The position numbers and the translations under genes are program-made. A model generated the notes under the pieces. It saw only the letters and a list, made by a program, of their open reading frames with translations. It did not search any database and was not told the DNA's origin. Shown piece after piece: positions 34,821-46,787 of a stretch of 64,000 nucleotides of DNA (positions are counted from its first letter, which is position 1; each line of letters starts with the position of its first letter). Source of the stretch: Manis javanica (taxonomy: Eukaryota > Chordata > Mammalia > Pholidota > Manidae); contig NC_133156.1 in assembly GCF_040802235.1 (NCBI RefSeq), positions 26,183,343 to 26,247,342 on the forward strand, written 5' to 3'.

Positions 34821-37800
34821 ATACTCCACAGATGAGTGAAATCATTTGGTACTTGTCTTTCTCCGCCTGGCTTATTTCACTGAGCATAATACCCTCTAGC
34901 TCCATGCATGTTGTTGCAAATGGTAGGATTTGTTTTTTTCTTATGGCTGAGTAATATTCCACTGTGTATATGTACCACATCTTCTTTATTCATTCATCTA
35001 CTGATGGACATTTAGGTTGCTTCCATATCTTGGCTATTGTAAATAGTGCTGCAATAAACATAGGGGTGCATCTGTCCTTTTCAAACAGGAGTGCTGCATT
35101 CTTGGGGTAAATTCCTAGAAGTGGAATTCCTGGGTCAAATGGTATTTCTATTTTGAGCATTTTGAGGAACCTCCATACTGCTTTCCACAATGGATGAACT
35201 AATTTACATTCCCACCAGCAGTGTAGGAGGGTTCCCCTTTCTCCACAACCTCGCCAACATTTGTTGTTGTTTATCTTTTGGATGGTAGCCATACTTACTG
35301 GTGTGAGATGATATCTCATTGTGGTTTTAATTTGCATTTCTCTGATGGCAAGCAATGTGGAGCATCTTTTCATGTGTCTGTTGGCCATCTGATTTTCTTC
35401 TTTGGAGAACTGTCTGTTTAGCTCCTCTGCCCATTTTTTAATTGGGTTATTTGCTTTTTGTTTGTTGAGGTGTGTGAGCTCTTTATATATTTTGGATGTC
35501 AACCCTTTATTGGATCTGTCATTTACGAATATATTCTCCCACACTGTAGGATACCTTTTTGTTCTATTGATGGTGTCCTTTGCTGTACAGAAGCTTTTCA
35601 GCTTGATATAGTCCCATTTGTTCATTTTTGCATTTGTTTCCCTTGCCCAGGGAGATATGTTCAAGAAGAGGTCACTCATGTTTATGTCTAAGAGATTTTT
35701 GCCTATGTTTTTTTCTAAGAGTTTTATGGTTTCATGACTTACATTCAAGTCTTTGATCCATTTCGAATTTACTTTTGTGTATGGGGTTAGACAGTGATCC
35801 AGTTTCATTCTCTTACATGTAGCTGTCCAGTTTTGCAAGCACCATCTGTTGAAGAGACTGTCATTTCCCCCCTGTATGTCCACGGCACCTTTATCGAATA
35901 TTAGTTGACCATATATGTTTGCGTTAATGTTTGGAGTCTCTATTCTGTTCCATTGGTCTGTGGCTCTGTTCTTGTGCCAGTACCAAATTGTCTTGATTAC
36001 TATGGCTTTGTAGTAGAGCTTGAAGTTGGGGAGTGAGATCCCCCCCCACTTTATTCTTTCTTCTCAGGATTGCTTTAGCTATTTGGGGTCTTTGGTGTTT
36101 CCATATGAGTTTTTGAATTATTTGTTCCAGATCATTGAAGAAAGCTGTTGGTAATTTGATAGGGATTGCATCGAATCTGTATATTGCTTTGGGCAGGATG
36201 GCCATTTTGACGATATTAATTCTTCCTAGCCAGGAGCATGGGATGAGTTTCCATTTGTTAGTGTCCCCTTTAATTTCTCTTAAGAGTGTCTTATAGTTTT
36301 CAGGGTATAGGTCTTTCACTTCCTTGGTTAGGTTTATTCCTAGGTATTTTATTCTTTTTGATGCTATTGTGAATGGACTTGTCTTCCTGATTTCTCCCTG
36401 ATTTCTCTTTCTATTAGTTTATTGTTAGTGTATAGGAAAGCCACAGATTTTTGTGTGTTAATTTTGTATCCTGCAACTTTTCTGAATTCCGATATTAGTT
36501 CTAGTAGTTTTGGAGTGGAGTCTTTAGGGTTTTTTTAATGTACAATATCATGTCATCTGCAAATAGTGACAGTTTAACTTCTTCTTTACCAATCTGGATT
36601 CCTTGTATTTCTTTGTTTTGTCTAATTGCCGTGGCTAGGACCTCCAGTACTATGTTGAATAACAGTGGGGAGAGTGGGCATCCCTGTCTTGTTCCCGATC
36701 GCAGAGGAAAAGCTTTCAGCTTCTCGCTGTTCAGTATGATGTTGGCTGTGGGGTTATCATATATGGCCTTTATTATGTTGAGGTACTTACCCTCTATACC
36801 TATTTTGTTGAGAGTTTTTATCATGAATGGATGTTGAATTTTGTCGAATGCTTTTTCAGCATCTATGGAGATGATCATGTGGTTTTTGTTTTTCTTTTTG
36901 TTGATGTGGTAGATGATGTTGATGGATTTTCGAATGTTGTACCATCCTTGCATCCCTCGGATGAATCCCACTTGGTCATGGTGTATGATCCTTTTGATGT
37001 ATTTTTGAATTCAGTTTGCTAATATTTTGTGGAGCATTTTTGCATCTACGTTCATCAGGGATATTGGTCTGTAGTTTTCTTTTTTGGTGGGGTCTTTGCC
37101 TGGTTTTGGTATTAGGGTGATATTGTCTTCATAGAATGAGTTTGGGAGTATTCCCTCCTCTTCTATTTTTTGTAAAACTTTAAGGAGAATGGATATTATG
37201 TCTTCTCTATGTCTGATAAAATTCTGAGGTAAATCCATCTGACCCAGGGGTTTTGTTCTTTGGTAGTTTTTTGATTACCGCTTCTATATCGTTGCTGGTA
37301 ATTGTTCTGTTTAGATTTTGTGTTTCTTCCTTGGTCAGTCTTGGAAGGTTGTATTTTTCTAGGAAGTTGCCCATTTCTCCTAGGTTTCCTAGCTTGTTAG
37401 CATATAGGTATTCATAGTACTCTCTAATAATTCTTTGTATGTCTGTGGGGACCATCGTAATTTTTCCTTTCTCATTTCTGATTCTGTTGATTTGTGTTGA
37501 CTCTCTTTTCCTCTTAGTAAGTCTGGCTAGAGACTTTTCTATTTTGTTTATTCTCTTGAAGAACCAGCTCTTCGTTTCATTGATTTTTACTATTGTTTTA
37601 TTCTTCTCAATTTTATTTATTTCTTCTCTGATCTTTATTATGTCCCTCCTTCCACTGACTTTAGGCCTCATTTGTTCTTCTTTTTCCAATTTCAATAACT
37701 GTGACATTAGACCATTCATTTGGGAATGTTCTTCCTTCTTTAAATATGCCTGGATTGCTATATACTTTCCTCTTAAGACTGCTTTTGATGTATCCCACAG

Positions 37801-38646
37801 TAGTTGGGGCTTTGTGTTGTTGTCGTTTGTTTCCATATATTGCTGGATCTCCATTTTGATTTGGTCATTGATCCATTGATTATTTAGGAGCGTGTTGTTA
37901 AGCCTCCATGTGTTTGTGAGCCTTTTTTTTTCTTTGTACAATTTATTTCTAGTTTTATGCCTTTGTGGTCTGAAAAGTTGGTTGGTAGGATTTCAATCTT
38001 TTTGAATTTACTGAGGCTCTTTTTGTGGCCTAGTATGTGGTCTATTCTGGAGAATGTTCCATGTGCACTTGAGAAGAATGTGTATCCTTTTGCTTTTGGG
38101 TGTAGAGTTCTGTAGATGTCTATTAGGTCCATCTGTTCTAGTGTGTTGTTCAGTGCCTCTGTGTCCTTACTTTTTTTCTGTCTGGTGGATCTGTCTTTTG
38201 GAATGAGTGGTGTGTTGAAGTCTCCCAGAATGAATGCATTGCATTCTATTTCCTCCTTTAATTCTGTTAGTATTTGTTTCACATATGCTGGTGCTCCTGT
38301 ATTGGGTGCATATATATTTATAATGGTTATATACTCTTGTTGGACTGAGCCCTTTATCATTATGTCCTTCTTTATCTTTTGTTACTTTCTTTATTTTGAA
38401 GTTTATTTTGTCTGATACTAGTATTGCAACACCTGCTTTTTTCTCTCTGTTGTTTGCATGAAATATTTTTTTCCATCCCTTGACGTAAAGTCTGTGCATG
38501 TCTTTGGGTTTGTGGTGAGTCTCTTGTAAGCAGCATACGGATGGGTCTTGCTTTTTTATCCATTCTATTACTCTGTGTCTTTTGATTGGTGCATTCAGTC
38601 CATTTACATTTAGGGTGATTATTGAAAGGTATGTACTTATTGCCAT
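34821..38646 (-). pseudogene. L1-B ORF2 (endonuclease/reverse transcriptase), disrupted
   Basis: The start ATG at 38,644-38,646 opens a segment reading through the endonuclease (NVNGLN, QETH). The further endonuclease region is at 37,884-38,360 and the start of RT at 37,207-37,941. The catalytic FADD motif is intact at 36,552-36,563. The C-terminal part (35,883 to about 34,990) is open for 297 codons and includes the Cys-rich end ([18 protein letters not shown]). The stop position by homology to L1-A is about 34,821. The span of 3826 nt is not a multiple of three, so net frameshift remains, and several stops are present. It could not make a full protein. Confidence 0.93.
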
Positions 38647-38841
38647 TGCAGGCTTTAAGTTTGTGGTTACCAAAGGTTCAAGGTTAGCTTCTTTACTATT
38701 TTATTGTCTAACTTAACTCACTTATTGAGCTATTATAAACATGGCCTGATGAATCTTTATTTCTCTCCCTTCTTATTCCTCCTCCTCCATTCTTCATATG
38801 TTGTGTGTTTTGTTCTGTGCTCTTTTTAGGAGTGCTCCCAT

Positions 38842-39723
38842 CTAGAGCAGTCCCTGTAGGATGCCCTGTAGAGGTGGTTTGTGGGAAGCAAATTCTCTCA
38901 ACTTTTGCTTGTCTGGCAATTGTTTAATCCCTCCTTCATATTTAAATGATAATCATGCTGGATACAGTATCCTTGGTTCGAGGCCCTTCTGTTTCATTGC
39001 AGTAAATATATTGTGCCATTCTCTTCTGGCCTGTAAGGTTTCTGTTGAGAAGTCTGATGATAGCCTGATGGGTTTTCCTTTCTAGGTGACCTTTTTTTTC
39101 TCTCTGGCTGCCTTTAATACTTTGTCCTTGTCTTTGATCTTTGCCATTTTAATTATTATGTGTCTTGGTGTTGCCCTCCTTGGATCCCTTGTCATGGGAG
39201 TTCTGTGCACCTCTGTGGTCTGAGAGGCCATTTCCTCCCCTAGTTTGGGGAAGTTTTCAGCATTTATTTCTTCAAAGACACTTTCCATCCCTTTTTCTCT
39301 CTCTTCTTCCAGTACCCCTATAATGTGGATATTGTTGCATTTCGATTGATCACACAGTTCTTTTAAAATTCTTTCATTCCTGGAGATCCTTTCATCTCTC
39401 TCTGCATCAGCTTCTCTGCATTCCTATTCTCTGTTTTCTAGTCCATTAACAGTTTCTTGCATCTCGTCCATTCTGTTTTGAAGTCCTTCCAGAGCTTGTT
39501 TTATTTCTGTATTCTCCCTCCTTAGTTCTTGCATATTTCTCTGCAAGTTCATCAGCATGGTTATGACTTTTGTTTTGAATTCTTTTTCAGGAAAACTGGT
39601 TAAATCTATCTCCCCAGGTTCTTTCTCAGGGGAAGATGTAGATGATGTCGAAGCTGTCTTTCTTGTCTGGGTTAGTCTTGTCTGGGTTAGTCTTGTCTGG
39701 ATCAAATTTTTTTGGCTTTTCAT
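38842..39723 (-). pseudogene. L1-B ORF1 (RNA-binding chaperone), disrupted
   Basis: Opens with ATG at 39,721-39,723 and reads a charged N-terminus and coiled coil to 39,424. The RRM/C-terminal domain is readable at 39,082-39,288 and onward to TAG at 38,842-38,844. The span is 882 nt (294 codons with stop). The N-terminus has an extra tandem LTQTR-type repeat caused by a 15-bp duplication at about 39,664-39,700, which L1-A lacks. Stops and frame changes between the two halves make it non-functional. Confidence 0.88.
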
Positions 39724-40532
39724 GTTGATAGGTGCAGTGGTATGCTATTGACGGTGTCTATCAGCTGGGAGAGTCAAGCCTCTTTCCACTTGGCTCCTGG
39801 CCTTTCTTTACTGGGACAACTGCGACCCCTAGTGGCTTGTGTTGGGCAATTGCATGTAGACAGGGTCTCTGTATCTTGTCCAGTGGGTATGGAGGAAACT
39901 CCCTTGCTGTGGGTGTGGCTAGTCTCAGGCTGCTGCTCTGCTATGGTGAGGCACCAGAGGGATAATGGACGGGGGGCTGTTTGGCTGTTTACCTCCGTGA
40001 GGGGTCTCAGAGCTGTTGCCCAGGGGGGTTAGTGCACCCAGAGTTCCCTGGAATTTCCAGCTGCTGGACTGTGACCCGGGATGCTTCCGTCCAATTGTGG
40101 GGTCCCTGTCCCTTTAAGACTTTCAAAAAGCACTTGCTTTTCTTTGTCACAGGGGTGCCAGCTTCAGGACCTACTCAAAGGTCTTACTGTCCTGTTTCCC
40201 TAGTATCCAGAACCCCACACATACACTGTGTGTGCGCTCTGATGCAGATGGCTAGGGCTGGATGTTTAGCAGTCCTGGGCTCCCTCTCCCTCCCTGCTCC
40301 GACTCCTCTCCTCCCGCTGGGAGCTGGGGTGAGGGGCGTTCGGGTCCCTCCAGGCTGCAGCTTGTATCTTACTCCTTTCACCAGGCGCTGTGTTCTCGCA
40401 GGTGTGGATGTAGTCTGGCTGTTGTCCTGTGTCTTCTGGTCTCTCTTTTAGGATTAGTTGTATTTGTTGTATTTTCAAAAATATATATGTTTTTGGGAGG
40501 AGATTCCCACTGTCCTACTCATGCCGCCACCT
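39724..40532 (-). promoter_or_regulatory. L1-B 5' UTR / internal promoter region
   Basis: About 810 bases aligning with 6156-6954. GC-rich in its distal half. Plus-strand open frames here (for example 39,712-40,451) are shadows. Confidence 0.7.
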
Positions 40533-40549
40533 TTGTGGTTTTGATTTTT

Positions 40550-40755
40550 ATTTCCCTAATGATTAGTGTGACATTGAGCATCTTTTCCCATGCTTATTGT
40601 CCTTTGGTATGTCTTCTTTGGAGAAATGTCTATTCAAATCAGTTGCCCATTTTTTAATTGGGCTTTTTGTTGTTAAGTTGTAGGAGTTCTTTATATATTC
40701 TGGATTTTGACCCTTTCTCAGATACATGATTTGTAAATATTTTCTCCCTTTCTGG
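40550..40755 (-). mobile_element. Older L1 fragment, antisense, right part
   Basis: Continues the L1 interrupted at 34,483: 'tttccctaatgattagtgtg', 'cccattttttaattgggct' and 'tttgtaaatattttctccct' in antisense ORF2 order. Confidence 0.85.
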
Positions 40756-40989
40756 TTGTCTTTCTCCCATTCTTGCTGTCTTCTAATCTGTTTTTTAATG
40801 CTTCTCTCTTCCTCCTCTTTCTATATGACCTTCTTTGCCACTCAGGGGTCCCATATTCTCAGTGTATTTGCTCTAGTCCTTGGATACCCAGGAGGCCCCA
40901 AATAGTCTTCCCAACAGTATCAGTGCCTCATAGCTCAGAGAGTACTCTTTTTCATAATCATCATCATTATCAATTATAAGCTGTTATCT

Positions 40990-41130
40990 CTTCTTGTGAG
41001 CTTATAATGTATTGATACTCTAGTATAAGCTTTAAATATATCCTTTCAATTTTTCTTTATAGCAGCTAAAAAATTCATTCTATCATTATCCCCATTTGAT
41101 AGATAAGGAAACCAAGATTTGAGTTCATGA
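40990..41130 (-). repeat. MIR fragment, antisense
   Basis: 'ttatccccatttgatagata' and 'aggaaaccaagatttgagtt' resemble the antisense MIR core. Confidence 0.6.
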
Positions 41131-41555
41131 CATGATAAAGAGAACACATACAGTGAAAGGTTCTCCCATTAGTGTTTATCCCATAGAATCTCTTGTATCA
41201 GAAAGGATTACATCAGCTAATTCACACTAAAACTTCAAATGACTCACCTCTAACAAGGCTATCTATGCTATCAAAGGCTATGCATGTATCCAGTGGAATT
41301 CCTTCCATGGTAGTTTCAGGCAACAGAGTCAGGGATATTTAAGGGTATTTAAGACATGATAAAATATTTTGGATACTTATTTGCTTGTTCTTCTCTTACA
41401 CCAGGACAACTCCCCACAAGTCTCCTGACTACCTGACAGGCAAAGAAAACAAGAGCTTTCCTTGACAAACTCAGCCTAAATAATACCCTCTCTCAGAAAT
41501 GCTTCTAACTATATGACCTCAGTCATTTCAGATATTACATGGAGACCAGTGTTGG
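41131..41555. other. Unannotated spacer
   Basis: Nothing recognised. Confidence 0.4.
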
Positions 41556-41950
41556 GCTGTTACAGAATGAATTGTCTTCCCCAGTATTAATATGTTGAAG
41601 CCCTAACCCCAGTGTATTCGGAGATGAGGTCTTTGGAAGTAAGTTAGGGTTAGGTGAGGTTATGAGGGTAGAACCCTAGTTCCAAAGGAATTGGTGTACT
41701 TATAAGAGAGAGAGACACCAGAGCTTTCTCTCTCTCTCCACACACACACACAACAGGGAGAGGCACTATGAGGACATAGCAAGAAAGCAATCATCCACAA
41801 GCCAGGAAGTGAGATCTCACCAGAAACCAAATTGGCCAGAACCTTGATCTTGGACTTCTAGTCTCCAGAACTGTAAGAAAATTAGTTTCTATTATATATC
41901 AACCAGTCTATAGTATTTTGTTATGGCAGCCCACAATGATGAATATATTA
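41556..41950 (+). mobile_element. MLT1-type (MaLR) solo LTR
   Basis: Begins 'tgttacagaatgaattgtct', contains 'atatgttgaagccctaaccc', a short CT/CA-rich interruption near 41,730-41,755 and 'ccttgatcttggacttctag', and ends near 'gttatggcagcccacaatg'. Same type as 17,783-18,184. Confidence 0.75.
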
Positions 41951-42339
41951 GCTATATAATCTTCAAAGTCTTTTCCGTTCCTCCAGGACTTATTTTTCTG
42001 GATGACTATAAAATGCCATTACATATATGGGTCACCTAATGCTGCTTCATCCACCTAGGAAGCAGTCCCAGGATAGAAGGACAAGTGACTTAACACAGTG
42101 CAGTAAGTGAATTTAAAAAGACACCAGGTTTGTTAGCAGTACATATGTTTTATCAACACTAACAAGAATAAAATACCTGAGTCACTGCAATAACTTCCCT
42201 CTTTGGCTATTATACTGACTAAATAAAACAAGGTGTGCCTATCATCAACATACTGAGTTTTCCCCTGAGGTGACGTGATTTTTATCATTGTCTACCTTGA
42301 ATTACTATTACGTCCAGTATTGTAGACTTATAGCTAAAA
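41951..42339. other. Unannotated spacer
   Basis: Nothing recognised. Confidence 0.4.
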
Positions 42340-42500
42340 TTACAGGGTTTAAAGTCAGACTCTAAACTACTTGCAAGCTGAATAACTTTGAGAAAGTAAA
42401 TCAATCTCTTTTAGCCTTATTTTGCTCATCAGGAAAACAGTAGCAACAATAACTGCTATTGTTATTCTATTATGAGGAATAATATAATAATTCATAGAAT
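42340..42500 (+). repeat. MIR fragment, sense
   Basis: 'agtcagactctaaactactt' and 'aaatcaatctcttttagcct' resemble MIR. Confidence 0.55.
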
Positions 42501-43340
42501 AGAGAGTTCTAATTCTAGTAATAATGTAGCATTTTTACTGGAATTAGTAGATTAGACTAACCCAGCTACAGATGACAGTAATAAAATTGCAGATAGAATA
42601 TTTTTTTAGAATTAAAATAATTATTTTACGGCATTGAGAATGACCAAAAACAGGCAGAAATCAGAATGTATTCTATCCATGATAGAAGGAAACTACGTGA
42701 GATAAGATCCATGTTCATTTAGCTTTTTTCCTGAGCACATCCTCTGGTCCACACAGTACAGACTGGATAGCAGTTTAGCAGAAGGCTGCGGTCTTATTGG
42801 CTAAAGGTGCCTGAAGATTTCAGTGCTACCAGAGTGTCTGGAAATTGATGCAGAAAATCTAGGAAAGAGGCAAAGTATGGAGGGGGAGGCACCCAAACCT
42901 GAGTATAAACACGTCTCCATCTTTGTCAACTACAGAATAGGGCATGTGAGGGGAGACTCAAGGAATCCAGCAAAAATCAACCGTGGAAGGAAATACGCCT
43001 GAAGTGAGATTTCAGCTACTGTCCACTTTAGAGGAGACAGTACTTGCGAGTTTAACCATGCCATGCTGCAGATGCTTGTTCAATGCCTTGGGCTTTCCAT
43101 GAGTGCTCCAGGAGGTTTTAAAGTAGGGTAAAGATAATTTCTCAGGATTAGGAAATTCTCCCTGGGATTAAGAGCAAAATAGAAACACACATATCCTAAA
43201 AATGTATAAAACCAATTCTTCATAAGTTCAACATGGTCACTTAGTAACTTAACTCCCTGCTAGAACAAATTCTGATAGAGGATTTTTAAAAATATAGAGT
43301 ATCTACATTATATCCTCCACAATATCCAGTATTACTATAT
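42501..43340. other. Unannotated spacer
   Basis: Nothing certain. AT-rich. Confidence 0.4.
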
Positions 43341-43344
43341 GTGA

Positions 43345-44395
43345 GAAGAAAGACAAAAATGTGACCTACAGTCAAGGTAAAAGGCAAGTAATATAAATAG
43401 ACCCCAGAATGTTTCAATACAATTATCAGATAAGGACTTTAATGCAAATATTAGAAATGTGTCCAAAAACTTAGAGGAAAAAAAATGTCATAATGAATGG
43501 AGAGAGAGGATAATCAAAAGAAAAATTTTAATTATAGAATAGAACCAAGTCATGATTCTAGCATTGATACATGCAATATTAGATATGAAATATTCATTGA
43601 AAGAGATTAACAACAAAATCTAAACTATAGGCAAAGGGGTGAACAAACATGAAAGGATATCGACAGAAACTATCCATTTGTAAGACTAAAGAAAGAAGTC
43701 TTGGGAAAAATATGAACAGGCTCTCAATGACCTGTGAGAAAATATCAAACAGTCTAACTTGTCTAATTAGACACTCATAAGGAGATGAAAGAGAAAAATG
43801 AAGAAAACATAATTGAAGAAATAATAGCTGAAAACTTCCCAAATGCTGTGAAAAAGATCACATCCAAGATTAAAAAAAAAATCACAGCAAACCCCAAGTA
43901 GGATTAATATAAAGAAAACCACATATCAGAGTCAAACTGCTAAATGTGGAAGATAAAAAGAAAAATTTTAAAAGCAACCAGAGACAAAAGATATATTTCA
44001 TACAGGGGATAATAATATGATGGCTGTTTTTTCATCACAAAGAATACAAGTACCAGAAGCCAGTGGAATGACTTCTTTAAAGTTCTGAGGCAAATGAAAT
44101 CATCAGTCTATATCCAGTAAAAACATCCTTCAAAAAAAAATATATATATATATATGTAGAGAGAGAGAGATAAATAAATGTTGGGAGAATTAATTGCTAG
44201 TAAACCTGCCTACACAAATGGCAAAGGAAGTTTTTCAGGCTGAAGACAGATGACACCAAATGAAACCTTAGATTTATATTAACATAGAATGCCAGAAATA
44301 GGTGGGCCAAAATGAAAGCTATGTGTTTGTGTTCTTCTAATTTATTTAAATAACTGATGAATCATAGATTTTAACTATATATTTTAACTAAAATA
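43345..44395 (+). mobile_element. Old L1/HAL1-type ORF1 region, sense
   Basis: Decayed L1 ORF1 text includes 'ttgaagaaataatagctgaa', 'aacttcccaaatgctgtgaa', 'ggataataatatgatggctg' and 'gccagtggaatgacttcttt'. No open frame survives. An (at)n(ga)n stretch lies near 44,140-44,172. A HAL1 (half-L1) copy followed by a separate L1 tail is one explanation, an internally deleted L1 the other. Confidence 0.65.
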
Positions 44396-44534
44396 TAGGG
44401 AAAATCTTTGCAGCTTGAGCTGGGTAAAGATTTCTTAAGATACAATGTAAAAGACATGATTTATAAAGAAAAAATTGATAAATTGGACTTTATCAAAATT
44501 CAAAATTTTGCTCTGCCAAAGACAATGTTAAGAG
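44396..44534 (+). mobile_element. Old L1 ORF2 tail, sense, part 1 (target of the ERV)
   Basis: A peptide at 44,408-44,530 retains the L1 ORF2 words DKLDFIKIQNFALPKTML. The ERV interrupts it at 44,535 and it resumes at 53,223. Confidence 0.85.
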
Positions 44535-44783
44535 TAAAAGGAAAGGAGCGACACACAGCAGCAATTCACCGGAGAGTTCCACTTTATTAGGGAAAGCTGC
44601 TGGGTTATATAGGAAGGGGCATGAATTGATTGAGGTGTCACTTCTACGGGGATGTTGGCTGTTGGCTAGGTGCTGGGATTGGGAGGGGGGCGAGAGGTGA
44701 TTGGGCTTCAGGTGGCGCCGGCGGGAACTGAGGACCCCGAAGAGAAGCCAGAAGTTTGCCATCTTACTGGTGGGGACCCTTCA
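44535..44783 (-). repeat. ERV 3' LTR
   Basis: 249 bp. It carries TATATAA (about 44,605-44,611, minus strand) and AATAAA (about 44,583-44,588) only about 20 bp apart, so R and U5 are short. Its terminal dinucleotide has decayed from CA to TA, where the other LTR keeps CA. Confidence 0.95.
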
Positions 44784-44801
44784 TTCTCCCCTTTCTCCTC
44801 T
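44784..44801 (-). other. ERV polypurine tract
   Basis: Eighteen consecutive purines on the minus strand lie directly upstream of the 3' LTR, the expected primer for plus-strand DNA synthesis. Confidence 0.9.
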
Positions 44802-45084
44802 ATGGGTTTGTGGATGTTGTTTTCTCTCTGGCTGCTTCTTGCTGAACAGGGGCGGAGAAGGGAGTGAGGGCTTGAGGATTGGGAGGAAAGGGTTGATAGG
44901 ACTCCCCGCAGTAAGGACGAGTAGATGTGGACTTCTTCAGGTTTGGAAATCAATGAAGGTTCCCTGTAACTATAGATTGAGGACCTGTTGATTCCAATGG
45001 TGCCAAGAGGATATGGGTGTCAGGAGCCAGGTGTCTGCGGCCATTGTTTCTAGGAACAGTTTCCAGTGGAGAGAGGGGTCCATC

Positions 45085-46787
45085 TCAGTGTGTGGTGAGG
45101 AGGTCACATGAGGATGAGGGATCTTCTGTGGCCAGAAGCTGGTAGTTCCTGAGTAAAAGCTGGTTGAAAGCTTGATTAGAGATTTTTTCGACTTGGGATT
45201 TGATGAACTTTATTATACAGGGTAAGAAGAGACAGGCGAGAAGAATGACTATTATGGGGCCTGCAATGGGCCAGTGCCAGCTGAGGAGGGGGTTTGTTAG
45301 TATTGAAGAGAATGGGTTGGAATTGGAAGCAGAGTGGAGACTGGAGGCAAGGTCGGTGAGTTTGGTGATGTCATTTTCTACAATGCTGGATTCGTTGATG
45401 TAATAGCAGCACTGTTCTTGAAGGAAGACGCAGGTGCCGCCCTTCTCGGCTGTAAGCAGATCTAGGGCCTGCCGGTTTTGAAGGGTGACTTTAGCTAGCG
45501 AAGTGACCTGTTTTTGGAGAGAGGCTAGAGAATCGGCAGTGGATGTCAGGGCTTCCTCAAGTTTGGCGTTGAGATCTCTAACTGTCTATAGAGAGTGACC
45601 CAAGGCTTCTCCCGAAAACCCTGCTCCAATGGCTGAGGTGATCAAAGAGCTACTGACCATGATGGGAAGGAAAGCAGCTCTTTTTGTGCACGAGGGCAAG
45701 GGAGGTTAGAGCTCAAGGAATTCTGCCATGCTGTAAAGTGTAACCTGTGGGATTAGGGTGACGAGAATGCAGGGTGTATCAGAGTTGAGAGGCAGTGAGT
45801 TGAAAAGACTGCCATTACACCAAAAGGAGTGTCCCGGTTGCATAAAAGTCTTAGAGCCAGAGGTAGGGGTGTAGATAGAGAGGCAGTGAAGTGCACTGGA
45901 GGGGGGTGGAGTTGGGCCTACACAGTGGTGGATGGTGAGATTATCTGCGTATTCTGGTTCCCATAGGGGTATGTCTGCCAGGGGGCAGAGGGGTTGTCTT
46001 TCTGCATGGAAGGAGTAGTTGGAAATATTAAGGGGCACAGCAGCCAGCAGTGGGCGCTGTAGTGATGCACACAAGAAACAATTGGCTGTGTTAAGGGTGT
46101 GGTTGAGAAAGATGGTGGTGTCCTGAATGAGCTGTAATGAAGAGTAGGAGAAATGGGAAGAGGGGTGGGGATAAGAAGATGAAGAGGCGCCGTCAAGAGT
46201 TTGGATAATGACTTTTTCGGAATGTCTGATATCTGATGCAACTTAAGAGATCTGGGAATGAGAGGGAACATACTTTTGAGAGATATGAAGGGTACCGGGG
46301 GGGTCGAGGACCCCCCGTAGTAAACTGAGGCTGTGACTCTGGCAGCTCATCAAGAGTCCCAGGGATCTGGGATTGATAAGGAGAATGAGCCGTTGGGATA
46401 TTTCATGAAATGGTTGGAGGAGTAATACTGTGGGTACTGGAAGTTACTCATGTAGTGAATTGCACAAGACCAGTAGGGACATCTCTTGTAGGTGTCTGGC
46501 CATCTCCTGCAATAGGCTTGTTTTTGGTCATAGAGGAAGCAGAGGTAGGGAGAATAAGGGTAGCTGCTAGTGAACACTTCGGTGGAGGGAGGAAAGTGGA
46601 GGTATAAAGGCTCAGAGCAGCTTTTCAGAGGGCAGTCTGGTGTGGCAATGAGGGCAGTAACTTTTGTTTGATGCTGTGTGTAAGTCTCTCTGACTTTGAA
46701 TCGCCATACAAAGGAGGCTGGGGTGGCGGGGAAGACAATAGGAATGAGGGAAAAAAGCGAGAGAGCAGTAAAGGAGGAAAAAGTCAT
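45085..46787 (-). pseudogene. ERV env (surface and transmembrane subunits), disrupted
   Basis: Env would mediate receptor binding and fusion. The ATG at 46,785-46,787 starts a signal-peptide-like hydrophobic run and the N-terminal surface subunit, open to a TGA at 46,350-46,352. A frameshift then moves the frame. The surface CxxC motif (CFLC) is at 46,069-46,080 in the new frame. A TAA at 45,706-45,708 lies just before the weak cleavage site and hydrophobic fusion-peptide-like segment, and a TAG is at 45,586-45,588. Downstream the transmembrane subunit is open to TGA at 45,085-45,087. It has an immunosuppressive-domain-like stretch beside a CX6CC motif at 45,406-45,432 and a membrane anchor near 45,215-45,290. 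The four breaks preclude a functional envelope. Confidence 0.9.

Larger units (their letters stand above)
34484..40532 (-). mobile_element. Full-length L1 (LINE-1) retrotransposon, copy B, antisense
   Basis: A second complete L1 on the minus strand: 5' UTR 39,724-40,532, ORF1 38,842-39,723, short spacer 38,647-38,841, ORF2 34,821-38,646, 3' UTR and A tail 34,484-34,820. It is flanked by a 17-bp TSD, ttgtggttttgattttt, at 34,467-34,483 and 40,533-40,549. The target is an older L1, whose two halves join across the site. It is closely similar to L1-A but its coding segments are longer (one ORF2 segment of 297 codons) and the reverse-transcriptase motif is intact. Stops and shifts still break both ORFs. 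Confidence 0.95.

Noticed and set aside
34990..35883. Open frame of 297 codons as a host gene
   Set aside because: Its peptide is the L1 ORF2 C-terminus in frame with the rest of L1-B. It is not an independent gene.
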